NCBI RefSeq assembly: GCF_902167145.1
Contig: NC_050096.1
Span: forward strand, 180,641,825-180,705,824
Reading direction: 5' to 3'
Source: Zea mays
Taxonomy: Eukaryota > Streptophyta > Magnoliopsida > Poales > Poaceae
DNA length: 64,000 nucleotides
Shown here: positions 45,939 through 57,117 of the stretch, piece by piece
How the letters are laid out: every line of letters starts with the position of its first letter
Position numbering within the stretch: position 1 is the stretch's first letter
Translations under genes and position numbers: made by a program
The notes under the pieces: model-generated
Told to the model about the DNA's origin: nothing
Database searches by the model: none
Seen by the model: the letters and a program-made list of their open reading frames with translations, nothing else

Positions 45939-47535
45939 CCAAGAATGGTTAGACACGATTGAAGTTATGTGCAACGAGATCCTTGGGAATTATTCTAAAA
46001 AATAAGATCAACTAATGACTGCAGCTTTCGGCACTCGTCCGAAGCGAAGGTTAAACCGGGTGATGGATGCTCTGAACTTTGAGTATCCTGACTATGAGCG
46101 ACTAGACAGAGGTGCCGAAGGACAGAAGAGAAAGAGAGTTGCTAGCGTCCTGGACAAAGAGGCTGCTAAATTGGTAAAAAAGGATGAAGAAACTTCGAAG
46201 AAAAGAAAATTAAGCCCTGAGCCGAAGATAACTGCTTCGAAGAAAAAAAAAGCTTCGGCTCTCAAACGAAAAACACCTGAAATTGAGGATGAAGCTCCTT
46301 CAACACCTCCTGCTATTGTTGTAGAAGAAATTTTAAAGGTAATGACTGAATCTTTGCCTGTCAAGATAAGTCCACTAGGGCCACATCTGACGAAGCTTTT
46401 TCAGAAGGAAAGGGAGCCTTCGGCAGCGAAGAAGCCAGATGAGCCGATAAAACGAAGAATTATTCGTGTAGTTGAAGTTATCGAGCAGACGCCACCGCTA
46501 GCATCGGCATCAAAGTCTCCAGCTATTGAGAGCTCTGCTGCTGCCGAAGCTGCACCCGCCGAAGCCGAAAGTGCCGAAGCTGAAACCGCTGAAGATGTGA
46601 ATCTAGATGCCACGCTCTCTAAAATTGATACAATGCTTCTAGATGCGGTCGCGGAAGAAGTTGCTGCAGCCGTTGAAGAGATCTCGGGCACAGTGGCTGG
46701 AAAAGGAAAGGAGAAAGCTGAGGATATTTCGGAAGAAGAGGACTTCAACTTCCAAGATATACTTGGGCAAGAATTGTCGAAGGCTGAAAAAGAAGAACTG
46801 AAAGAGTATGCTATATCTTGCGGATACAGACCAGGTGCGCTACTCTTCGGGGGAGTTAACGAAGAAAGCTTAGGATGCCTTCGGGACCACACTAGGGCGA
46901 AGGTTGTCGACACTATATCAAAGAGTATTGGCCTCCCGAAGGTTGAGGCAGACCTCAGCAGGTATCGGCGGCAACATATCGCCGGTAGCCTATTTTATGC
47001 TAACTTTAAGGTAAAATTCTTAACTTTTCATTGTTTTGATATGAAGATTGTTTTCTGATGAAGCTTATGTTATCAGAGCTTACTGCTAAGCAAAGTCCTG
47101 AGGATGCAACAAGACCTCGAGGACAAAAAGAACAAAGTTATAATTGAGGGCCTGGTGAAGAAGATTAAAGACCATGAGGCTACTCTGGAAAAGAAAGGCT
47201 TCGTACTTCAAACCATGGAAGGTTCACTGGCGGAAGCCCAGGCCGAAATTGCTAGATTGATTAGTGAACTCTCCATGGAAAAGAAAAATTTCGAAGCCAA
47301 ACTCGAAGCTGAAGCTGAGAAAAATTCAAATTTGTGGAAATCACTGAAAGAACTTCAAGAAAAATGCGTGGACTTCAGCAACCGGTGCCTGCAGCGGCTA
47401 AAACAGGTTTTCAACTCGGTCAGAGCCGGTGCTGAGAAATTCAGTCCTTCGGTTGAGAACCTGCCAGAAACCTTCGAACATATTGAGGGCGAAGTTGATG
47501 CACTCGACGAAGTTATAGGTGGACACGCCGATTTT

Positions 47536-48537
47536 TCAAGCTTCAGATCTCGTGCCTTGCTGCTTTTATCCACATGGCCAGCAATAACTTGAGAATCAGT
47601 CTTTAGGATGGCCCTTCTTATTCCCATTGCCCTTAGTTTCCGAAGCCTCAATAGAAGTGCTTCGCACTTAGCAATATTATTTGTGCAACTGAAATCCAGT
47701 TTGACTGCATAACATGTTTTGACTTTTGAAGGTGCCACTAGGACCGCAGATGCTCCTGCACCAAAGGCTCCCCAAGAACCATCGCAAAACACTGTCCAAG
47801 CTTCGGCATCTTTGCTTGTCCCCTCTTCGTGAGCCCCTGGCGTCCAATCAGCGATGAAATATGCTAGCGCTTGAGATTGAATTGAAGATCTGTGCACGTA
47901 GTCAATAGTGAATTCATTAAGCTCCGAGGCCCATTTTCCAATCCTTCCAGTAGCTTCTCTATTCCTCATGATATCCTTCAAGGGTTGTGATGAAGGAACA
48001 ATTATGTGATATGCTTGAAAATAATGCCGAAGCTTCCTGGATGCCATTAACACAGCATACAACACCTTCTCCAATTCTGTATAGTTTTTCTTTGATAAAC
48101 TCAAAACTTCGGAGACAAAGTATACTGGGACTTGCTTTTTAGCTTGTCCTTCGAGCTTCTCTTGTACAAGTGCCGCACTCACTACAGAGTGCGAAGCTGC
48201 CACATACAATAGCAATGGAGCCCCTAGCATGGGTGGAGTTAATGTTGTTAAATCGATCAGATATTGCTTCAGCACCTCGAAAGCTTTCTGTTGAGTTGAG
48301 CCCCATTGAAAAACTTCAGCTGACTTTAGTACTTCAAAGAATGGTAAATTTCTTTCTGCTGATCTAGATATAAATTGATTCAAAGATGCCAGTCTTCCTG
48401 TCAGCCGTTGGGCCCCCTTCTTTGTGCTTGGCGGCTCCATTCGAAGGATAGCTTCGATCTTGCTTGGGTTGGCTTCGATCCCCTTCGTTGAAACTAGAGA
48501 GCCAAGGAACTTGCCCTTCTTCACTCCGAAGACACAT
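47536..48537 (-). pseudogene. pol: RT thumb and RNase H of element F, fused to antisense aORF sequence
   Basis: The frame is open from 48524 to 47355. The pol part has GKFLGSLVSTKGIEANPSK (end of RT), FCDGSWGAFGAGASAV with the first catalytic D of RNase H, CTNNIAKCEALLLRL with the position of the catalytic E, and LKTDSQVIAGH. At about 47560-47536 pol ends abruptly and the frame continues through the complement of aORF exon 2. Integrase is therefore deleted. The last 60 or so codons (47355-47540) are antisense read-through, not protein. Confidence 0.8.
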
Positions 48538-48539
48538 TT

Positions 48540-49375
48540 TTATAGATTTAATTTCAGTCCAGCTTGCCTAAAATTAGTAAATGTTTCCTGCAGATTAGTA
48601 ATGTGGTTTTCTTGCTTCGTGCTCTTCACTATAATGTCATCAACATATGTTAGCACATTTCTGCCTATCTGAGAGTGAAGGACCTTGGCTGTCATCCTGC
48701 TGAGGCTTCCTCCAGCATTCTTGAACCCCTCAGGCATCCGAAGATAACAATATGTACCACTAGGGGTTATGAAGCTGGTCTTTGGCTCATCTTCCTTCTT
48801 CATCCAGATTTGGTGGTAGCCTGAATAACAATCTAGCAGACTCATGAGCTCTGACGAAGCTGCTGCATCTACTAGAGAATCTATTCTTGGTAATGGGAAC
48901 TCATCCTTTGGACAAGCCTTGTTCAGATCAGTAAAATCAATGCACATTCTCCATTTACCATTGGCCTTCTTCACCATAACAGTGTTGGCTAGCCATTCTG
49001 GGTATTTCACTTCTGTGATCACACCAGCACTGAGAAGTCTTTTTACTTCGTTCCGAGCACCTTCGGCTTTATCGTCAGACATTTTCCGAAGCTTTTGTTT
49101 CCTGGGTCGGAAGGATGGATCGACATTGAGTGAATGTTCAATGACGTCCCTGTTGACACCACAAAGATCGTTGGCTGACCATGCAAAAACATCTTTGTTG
49201 TTGAATAAAAACCTTATCAAGGTTTTCTCCTGCTCTTCAGATAATTGGGATCCCAGCAATACCTTCTGCTCTGCTATGTCTTCACATAGAAGCATGGGCT
49301 TCGGCTGATCAGCCGAAGCAACCTTCTCTCTTCTGTACTTATACTGTTCACAAGCTTCGGCTCCATCTATATTGT
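48540..49375 (-). pseudogene. pol: Reverse transcriptase of element F
   Basis: Open from about 49375 to the TAA near 48540. It has WRMCIDFTDLNKACPKDEF, LLDCYSGYHQIWMKKED, the catalytic LTYVDDIIVKSTKQ and FRQAGLKLNL. One stop at 49378 separates it from the protease, and one near 48538 from the RT thumb. It is clearly distinct from the RT of Huck G. Confidence 0.85.
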
Positions 49376-49378
49376 GGA

Positions 49379-49913
49379 TTTATTTTGAGTCTGTCCAATT
49401 TCCTTCAGCCTTTCTGGCAGCTTCCTGACTTCCATGAATAGCAATGGGCCCTTGATCCGAAGGTATCTTCATGCATAGATATGCTGGATGAAGAATTGCT
49501 TCGGATGCATTGAGTGTTCCACGACCAATAATTGCATTGTAGGGGTATTCCATGTCAACAATATCAAACACAACCTGTTCAGTTCTTGTATTGTGGACAA
49601 ATCCGAAGGTCACTGGCATTGTGATCTTGCCAAGTGCTACAATCTGCTTTCCTCTGAAACCACAGAGAGGGTGTGTAGCATCATGGATCTTATCCTCTGG
49701 CTCTTGCATCTGTCTGAAGGCCTTAGCAAATATGATATCTGCTGCACTGCCTGTATCAACCAGAACATAGTGGACTAGAAATCCCTTGATGACACAAGAT
49801 ATGACCATAGCGTCATTGTGAGGGTAATCCTTGAGCTGAAGGTCCTCTTGGGAGAAAGTAATTGGGATGTGAGACCATTTTGACTTGATGAAGGGTCCCT
49901 GCACCCCAACATG
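49379..49913 (-). pseudogene. Protease of element F
   Basis: The ORF begins in the leader frame (VQHVGVQGPFIKSKWSHIP) and carries HYVLVDTGSAADIIFA with an intact D-T-G active site, then IIGRGTLNASEAILHPAYL. A capsid domain and zinc knuckle, expected just upstream, are not present: the protease frame joins the short leader ORF within about 20 codons. It ends with TAA at 49378. Confidence 0.8.
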
Positions 49914-49925
49914 TTGTACCCTTCT

Positions 49926-50039
49926 CTAGGCCTCCTTCTTCTGCTTCTTGTTGGCCGGCTCTGAGCATGAACCGCCTGTTATCGGGAGCACCAGCTTCGT
50001 AGCCGAAGCAGCTTCAGCTTGGTTGTTGAACGAAGTCAT
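49926..50039 (-). CDS. Short leader ORF of element F (37 codons)
   Basis: MTSFNNQAEAASATKLVL begins 44 bases inside the 5' LTR. It ends at a TAG (49926-49928) that is in frame with the protease ORF. It is probably the start of a former gag gene whose capsid part has been lost. The sequence is repeated outside the 3' LTR (24715-24895). Confidence 0.4.
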   Translation of the reverse strand: MTSFNNQAEAASATKLVLPITGGSCSEPANKKQKKEA

Positions 50040-50082
50040 CAGCTCAAAAAGTGGAAGTGAGTTCACCGGAGGTGGGCGCCAA

Positions 50083-50710
50083 TGTTGGGAACTTGTTCCC
50101 AAATTCTTCGAATTAAGAACAAGGCAACATAAAACGTTAAATGTTAATGCCCTTCGTCCATTGAAGCATTGTCTCCCCAAGGGTATAATGATCTTCGGAC
50201 GAAGGTCATGAACAAAGGTCACGAAGGTCATACCTTCGTGATTAGAGTTATAAAATAATGAAAGATAAAATATATAAAATATGAAACATGAAAGAATAAT
50301 ATATCAAAACACTTAAACTTATTCACATATTTCATCATACAAACTTAAATATTAAAACATAACATTGAATCACATTTATACCTTCGTCTTGACAGAAGGC
50401 AATAATCCGATTGTCGCGTGCAGGCGATTATAAGATTGCATGAACAGTACTAGGGTACTGTTCATCTATTTATAGGCACAGGACGCAGCCTGTGAGAAAT
50501 TACATTCATGCCCTTTACAAATGCTTACAATCATAATACAAGCTATCACGGGTCGATTGGTCATTTCATCTTTAAGTCGGTTCACTCCTTCGTCTTGAGA
50601 CATGTCACTATGCTGAAGCTTTATGGGTGATAGCTTCGGCACTGCTTTTGAGAGGATCTGCCGAAGGTGTTTCTTCTTACAGGATCTTCGGCGACGAAGC
50701 ATACCCCCAA
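50083..50710 (-). repeat. 5' LTR of element F (628 bp)
   Basis: It starts TGTTGGGAACTTGTTCCC. The right end reads GAAGCATACCCCCAA and runs directly into element E coding sequence, so the terminal CA is lost. The minus-strand TATA box is at 50466-50475. Confidence 0.9.
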
Positions 50711-53568
50711 TAGTTGCAAAGACGAATACAGAGAAAATTACTAAGGAGATAATGAAGGGTTTATCCGAAGATTCTGATGACAGTGATAGTTATGATGTGG
50801 AAAGTGGGGATGAAGATTCTGAGGACCGGCCCTGGCGGCCAAGCCACACCATCTTCGGAAAATCGACTATCAAACAAAGTCATATTGACGCCATGAGAGG
50901 GAGATATTTTCGCGACATGTCTATTGTCAGAGTTGGAGGAGACAGCACTGCCCCTGCTCGTGAGGGAAAATGAAGTTGTTATTTACCGAAGCTTCTTGAA
51001 GGCAGGCCTTCGGTTCCCACTGAGTAAATTTGGGGTTGAGGTATTAAATATATTCGAGATCTTTCTTCATCAGATTGCCCCCGAAGCTATAATTAGGATG
51101 GGGGTGTTTGTCTGGGCTGTAAGAAGCCAGGGGTTGGAGCCGAGCGTGAAATGCTTCTGCAACATGCACGAGCTATTATACAAGACGAAGGCTATCGGCA
51201 AAGAACAATACCACAACAACTTCAGTTGCTATGGGTTCATTGCCCGCTCTAATGCAAGTTACCCGGTGCCAACATTTCGGAAAAGATTGCTCGGGGCCTG
51301 GATGGAAGAGTGGTTTTATGTTAAAAATGATCTAATTAAAAGGGAAGACATCAAGGAAATTATCCAGTACCCCATCTGTCTCGCTTTGGCCTTTGAAGGC
51401 CGAAGGTCACTATTGAGAGTGACGTCGAAGCATGCCAGAAGGCCTTTAGCAATGTTTGCGCCTTCATTGGCACGAGGGATATAATTCAAGAGCACATAGC
51501 CTTCAGGGTGTGGCCACTTGTGGAGAGCTGGGATATGTCGAAGGAGACTACTGTCAAATCCAGTGAAGGTGGCCTGGTTCGATTGAAATATACCTTCAGA
51601 TTTAGATAGAAGTTTGACAAACCAAATGATGACGGGTTGAAATGTATTGAAGCTACCAGCGACGAGCTGCTTGGGACATATTCCAAGGCCAAAGATGATG
51701 CCTTGTCCGCAGCCTTCGAGGGTCGGGGCAAGAAAAGATTGAACAGGGTGTTTGATGCGATTGGCTTCGTATACCCTGATTATCACTACCCACTACGAAG
51801 GCAAGGAAAGAAGAGAAAAACTGCAGCTTCGACCACCACTGTTGTGCCAAAGGGCAAGAAAGTGAAGGTTCTGACCCACCGGCCGCGATATATTGAATCG
51901 GTCGTAGTGCCTGAATTTGGCGAAGGGACCTCTTCAGCTGCCGAAGCAAAACCAGCTGCTCCCATCATGCAGAGCGCTGAAGAATCGATTGTAGTGCCGA
52001 AGATGCCTACAGTCGGGTCAGCCAGAGATGATGAAGCCGAAGAATCAAAATTGGAAGAAACAGTGAAAATGCCAGAAATTCTGAGTCCACCAGCAAAGGC
52101 ATAATTGCCGAAAGTGCAAAAGGCTCCTGTCGCAACTCCCAAGAGAAGGAGGATGGCCAGCGGGTTAGACGCTATCATGAAGACCACAAAGGCCTTGAGC
52201 CCTGCTCCTACCAAGAAAGCTACCGAAGTTATCAAAGTCCAGGCCGGAGTCGAAGCTGGATCTTCAGTACCTATTGAGATGAAGGCTGCCGCGCCTGAGG
52301 ATAAAACTGAGCAACAAACTTCAGATACCGGCATGATGGCGGGGCAAAGTATAATAGAAGAAGTAAAATCTCCTGCCCCCAAAGCTTCGTCCGAAGATGT
52401 TGATTACATTATTCGACATGCTTTCGGCTATGTCGAAGTATGATCTCGCTGATAGCCTTGCTTACAATAGTATAAAGGTATATAAGTCGACTTTAAAGTT
52501 GGAAATGAAGTATTTCATTGTCATGCTTAATTCTTTCTTTTTCTTTGTAGGGCTTGATTCTCAGCAATGCCTTGAGGGCACAAAAGAGCGCCGAAGATGA
52601 AAGCTGTACAATAGCTCTTAGCAACCTTCGCTCAGAGGTAATCAAGCTGAGAAACGAAGGTCTAGAGAAAGACAAAATTTTAATTTCATTGGTGAGTAAA
52701 ATAAAAGAAGACGAAGCTAAGTAAAGTGCCCAAGACGAAGCCCAAAATGCCGAGGTTGAAGACCTTCGAAAACAACTGGCTAAAGCTAAAGAAAATTGTG
52801 AAGTCGCGAAGGCCAGCTAAGAGATAAGTGATTGGTGGAAGGCCAGGCTGGAGAAAAATATTGAGGAGCTTCACGAGTCCAAGGAAAGATGCTTCGAAAA
52901 ATCCTTGGACTGCGTGAAAAATTTGAAAAATAGTTTTGCAAAAGTTGGTGCCTACTCCTCTGAGGAGAACTTTATTCGAGGCGACCCCGAAGGCGTCATT
53001 GAGTGGATAAGCGGGGAAGCCGAAGCTTTTGAGGAAATTTTGAATGGCCGCGGCGATATTTGTGCTTTCTCTGGCGCCAGGGGAATCGCAGCCATTCTGG
53101 AGAAGGCTGGATGTGAACACGTGAAAGCTGTAGCTCAAGCTGAAGCCGCCTTCTCCTTAAGCGACACGAAGGACCCTTCAGCCGAAGCAACTTTAATGGG
53201 CGGAAAGTTTTACTATGATGTCTGGGTAAACAATGGCCGAGAATTTGCCCACAAAATTATAAAAAAGAATGAAAAAGACACCCATGATACCCGAGAAGAA
53301 GCTAGGCGAACTGAAGAGGCTGCTGAGCGCTAAAGGCACATAGGTATTGTTTGTTGAATTTTAACTTCGATACATGCTTTATGGCTTCGAACTAATAGTT
53401 TTTTCTACTACAGCTGAGCTATCACCGCTGCCAGAGCCGTACAATCCCCTGGCTGATCCGGAAATGAAGGAAGCGTTGGACGTTATGAGCCTTGCAAATT
53501 CTATTATCGACGAAGTTGTCGACAAATTATTAAACGAAGCTGCAGAAAAGATCCTTAGTGAAGAGTAG
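50711..53568 (+). pseudogene. Antisense ORF (aORF) of element E, start lost, broken
   Basis: Coding begins inside the aORF at AKTNTEKITKEIMKGLSED; the start codon and about the first 30 codons are missing. Exon 1 ends at 52477, exon 2 is 52551-53343 (793 nt) and exon 3 is 53414-53568, with GT-AG introns. Frameshifts lie near 50966 and 51400. A TAG near 51607, TAA codons near 52102 and 52721 and a TAA near 52818 also break it, and a TAA at 53331 ends exon 2 early. About 57 codons are deleted near 52428, just before the SLAYNSIK splice site. It matches A and D otherwise, including FLKAGLRFPLS and MEEWFYVKND. Confidence 0.8.
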
Positions 53569-54559
53569 ACTTTGATGTATTAATACTTTCGTAACTTTAT
53601 TGTAAAAATACTTTGTGACATTTGGTGTATGAAACAATTGATGAGACATGTAAATTACTGTAATATATTTCATTACGATGCGTGAAATTTACACACATGC
53701 CGTTTTTGAGCCTTCGGCGAAAAAACACCTTCCCTTCTTTTCATGCTTTGTAAAGAAAGAGATCCCTTCTATAGCAAGTATGATAAAATTGTATTTCCCA
53801 AAGCTTACTTCGTGCCTTAGCACATTTTCATTTTGACGAAGCATTTGCCAAAGATTGGCTTCGTATTCAATTCTTGTGTCATCAATGCAATATGATGTAT
53901 GATGTAATGTTATGCGAAATGATATGATGATATGATGCAAAATAATGAGAATGGCAAAGACACACACCCACACGCCCACACTGGAATATACACAAGACTC
54001 TGCATCCCCTTAGGAACGTCTTTTGAGTCTTTAAGCTCTGCATCCCCTTAGGAACGACTTTTGAGCTTCTTCACCTTCTATTTCGGTGGCATTTAAGCTC
54101 TGCATCCCCTTAGGAATGACTTTTGAGCTTCTTCACCTTATATTTTGGTGGTATTTGGCTCTGTAGCCCCTTAGGAACGACTTTTGTACAGAAAACTTAC
54201 GTTGCGCTCCCTTAGGAACGACTTTTGCAACTTCGGATTGTAATTTTTTGGCTCTGCATTCCCTTAGGAATGACTTTTGAGCAGAAAACTTACACTGCGC
54301 TCTCTTAAGAACGAATTTTGAAGCTTCAGATCACAATCTTTGGCTCTGCATTCCCTTAGGAACGACTTTTGAGCTTCGAAATTTACTGCGTTCCCTTAGA
54401 GACGTCTTTCGAGCTTTGTAAATCATGAAGAAGATATATTTCACTCTGGTGTAGGCACAATTATTACAAGAAATTGAAATTACGTTCTTCATTACTTGTT
54501 TCTCACATAGAAAATAAAATGGCATAAAAGATAAAGGTACATCAAAAGTAGGATATTTT
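53569..54559. repeat. Convergent spacer of element E with tandem repeats
   Basis: From about 53995 to 54420 the unit CTCTGCATCCCCTTAGGAAC, followed by GACTTTTGAGC, occurs about eight times, interleaved with CTTACACTGCGCTCCCTTAG-type variants. It is the same layout as in A and D. No gene. Confidence 0.75.
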
Positions 54560-56083
54560 TCAGTATATATGCTTCGACTCTGGTACAATGTTGTTGACTG
54601 TATGAGTTTCGGACTCCTTCCTGAAGTCGTGCTGCTGTTGGGCGTGCTGGTGCCCTTCTGGCTGCTGGCTTCGGGTATGAGTAAGTGGCAATGGTGGCGG
54701 TAGTGGGAGCTGAGGCCAGGAAGCTTGTGAATGACTTGCCGAAGCAACAGAAGCTGCAGATTGATTACCCACATATTATGGTATGTAAGGAGAGTAGCAC
54801 GAAGCAGTGTGTAAATCCTGCTTCGGCTGATTCTATCGCGCTTCTACTTCGGCAATCTCTTTTTGCTTCTAGATGGTGACCTGGCATGTTCTTGTAGTGT
54901 GGCCCTTGTCTTCACCACAGAATAAGCAATAGAGTTTCTTGGGTTGATCCCCATATCTTCCTTCGAAGCCACTGCCGCCTCTACCCCTTGGAGCTGGTGG
55001 CCTGAAAGAGCTCTGCTGCTGCCTTGAAGACTGTGAGCTATGCTGTGGCCTCTAAAGCTGACCTCCTCTGTCATCACTCTGACTAGAGTTGTGGATTGAT
55101 CTGACATGCCTAGGGTGGATTCATCCTCCGAAGCCCCTAGTCATCTCAGATAACCTATAAGCTTCTTCCCTCCTCTGACGGAAATCATTATCAGACCGAA
55201 TGTACTCATCCATTTTCTGAAGCAGCTTCTCCAGAGTCTAAGGGGGTTTCCTAGCGAAGTATTAAGCCGTAGGTCCTGACCGAAGACCCTTGATCATGGC
55301 CTCAATGACGATTTCATTGGGCATTGTGGGTGCTTGTGCTCTCAGACGCAAGAACCTTCGGACATACGCCTGGAGGTATTCTTCGTGGTCTTGCGTGCAC
55401 TGGAACAAAGCTTGAGCAGTAACCGGCTTTGTCTGAAACCCTTGGAAACTGGTGATCGGCATGTCCTTCAGCTTCTGCCATGATGTGATCGTTCCTGGCC
55501 GAAGAGAGGAGTACCAGGTTTGCGCAACATTCTTGACTGCCATGACGAAGGATTTCGCCATGACTGCGGTATTGCCCCCATACGAAGATATGGTTGCTTC
55601 GTAGCTCATCAGAAACTGCTTCAGATCTGAGTGCCCATCATACATGGGGAGCTGGGGTGGTTTGTATGATGGGGGCCATGGGGTAGCATGCAGTTCTACT
55701 AATAAAGGAGAAGCATCATCAAAAGAAAATTTCCCATGATGAAAATCATCATACCATTCATCATCATCGTAGGAATTGTCCTGACGAAGCTCTCTGCATT
55801 GAGGTCTTCGGTCCTGGTCATCTTGAGTGAGATGACACATTTCCTCAGCAGCCTCATCGATCTTCTTCTGTAGTTCGGAGAGACGAAGCATCTTCTCCTT
55901 CTTCCTCTAGACCTGCTGATGGATGGCTTCGAGGTCCCTTATTTCTTGGTCCAGTTCCTCCTTCTGAGGTGTTGGACTTGTAGCCTTCCTTTTTTGAGTT
56001 CTGGCTTCACGCAGTGTTTCCTGGTTGACATCCAGTGGCTGCAGTGCAGCCCCTAGCCCTGAAGAAGCTTTCTTCGGTGGCAT
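54560..56083 (-). pseudogene. gag: gag of element E, about eight stops
   Basis: The ATG at 56083 starts MPPKKASSGLGAALQP. The coiled coil, capsid domain (WYSSLRPGTITSWQKLKD, YVRRFLRLRAQAP) and zinc knuckle CLFCGEDKGHTTRTC are in the usual order and the reading frame is kept to ESKHIY. Stops lie near 55910, 55262, 55240, 55115, 55055, 54872, 54833 and 54780. Seven of the eight fit CAG, CAA or CGA codons changed by a single C-to-T. Confidence 0.85.
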
Positions 56084-56141
56084 GACGAAGGTCACGGCTT
56101 GCTGAAGGTGGTCGAATGAGTTCACCGGAGGTGGGCGCCAA

Positions 56142-56807
56142 TGTTGGGGACTTGTTCTCAAATGCTATGAGTTAAGAACAAGGCAACACAACACATTAAT
56201 GATTAAAGACCTTCGTCCTTCGAAGCATTATCTCCTTTTGGATATAATGATCCTCAGACGAAGGTTATGAAGGACGTACCTTCACCATCTCAGTATATAG
56301 TAATGAAAGCGAAAGGATATGAGACATGGGAAATAACATGAATAATCATATGTCGTCATTAATACATCTTTATTATGTCATCATGAATAAACATGAACAA
56401 TGTTGAAATACATTTATACCTTCGGCTTGATAGAAGGCTAGAATCCAAGTGTGACGTGCGAGTGAATACAAGTCAGCATGAACAGTATGGTGTTACTGTT
56501 CATCTATTTATAGGCACAGGACGCAACCTGTGTAAAATTACATCCATGCCCTTTATGTTTACTATTGACTTAATGACAATCTATCGAGGACTAGATAGCC
56601 TTTTCCTCTTTAAGTCGGTTTCATTTTCTGCCGCTAAGCCGAAGCTTCTCTACGCGTAGCTTCGGAACTGGTTCAACCTTCTCCCATACCATGCTTTTCA
56701 CATCGTGTACAGCTTCATTCCGATTCCAAAGGTCCCTATGAATGCATTATACTTGAAAAACATTAGTTGTGTTTTTGAGGACCTTCGGAAGACAAAATCC
56801 CCCAACA
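56142..56807 (-). repeat. 5' LTR of element E (666 bp)
   Basis: It starts TGTTGGGGACTTGTTCTC and ends GACAAAATCCCCCAACA. The PBS is just left of it (TTGGCGCCCACCTCCGGTGA on the minus strand). The minus-strand TATA box is at 56504-56513. Confidence 0.9.
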
Positions 56808-57117
56808 CTGCTGCTGGTGGTAACCATTTTCACTGCGCTGACGCGGAGAGCCAGAGGCCAGAAATTTATAGCGACGGCGGTCGTGGCAAGCACGCTATCA
56901 GAGGTTGCACTCGACGCGAAGTTCACGGGGTCTATCCTCGCATCGCCCGGCACTGAGTTTGCGGGAACTTATCCTCACGACACGCTCTGAGGTTGTGATA
57001 GCAGGCGGAGGAAGGCGCGTGACGTGTGGAGGCGGTTTCTACATATGGTGTGCGGGAGTTTATTTTAGAGATGCAATAAAGCAGAACGACAGGGAGAAGA
57101 GCACGCACGGGGAAATA
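56808..57117 (-). other. Right flank of element E, possible promoter and start of a split gene
   Basis: On the minus strand a TATA-like TATAAATTT (56862-56871) is followed 35 bp later by an ATG at 56827 (MVTTSS), and element E interrupts the frame a few codons on. If the flanks join, the coding part would continue at 23853 and to the left. No frame there is open long enough to be convincing and I recognise no protein. The rest of this stretch has no supported feature. Confidence 0.25.

Larger units (their letters stand above)
26008..47560 (+). pseudogene. Antisense ORF (aORF) of element F, interrupted by Huck G
   Basis: Exon 1 is 26008-27007 plus 45944-47010 once Huck G and one CCAAG copy are set aside; its total is 2067 nt, a multiple of 3. 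The intron is 47011-47076 (AAG|gtaaaa to ttatcag). Exon 2 runs from 47077 to about 47560, where it joins RNase H sequence of the opposite strand, so its 3' half and exon 3 are deleted. The protein has an acidic N-terminus, the conserved block FFKAGLRFPLNEMIADVL and ELHYQTK...EWFYVKVD, a K/E/A-rich tail and a coiled-coil-like exon 2. One TAA lies near 46002. It is more diverged from A, D and E than those are from each other. Confidence 0.75.
24896..50710 (-). mobile_element. Gypsy element F (relative of A, D and E, with pol)
   Basis: LTRs are at 24896-25519 (3') and 50083-50710 (5'). Without Huck G, the element is about 6.9 kb. Reading the minus strand it carries a short leader ORF, protease, RT and RNase H; the plus strand carries the antisense ORF. 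A capsid domain and an integrase are not visible. The right LTR ends CCCCCAA, lacking the terminal CA, and no target duplication is present. The region may have been shaped by recombination rather than simple insertion. It resembles the pol-bearing (cinful-type) partner of zeon elements. Confidence 0.8.
23854..56807 (-). mobile_element. Gypsy element E (zeon-like), split by element F
   Basis: The LTRs are at 23854-24523 (3') and 56142-56807 (5'). Internal parts are 24524-24714 and 50711-56141, the rest being element F and its passengers. The element's own length is close to 7 kb. It has gag, the spacer repeats and an antisense ORF, no pol. The right flank begins CTGCT and the left flank ends CTGT(T), so the target duplication is plausible but not clean. 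By eye the two LTRs differ at about 25 sites, near 4%. Confidence 0.85.
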
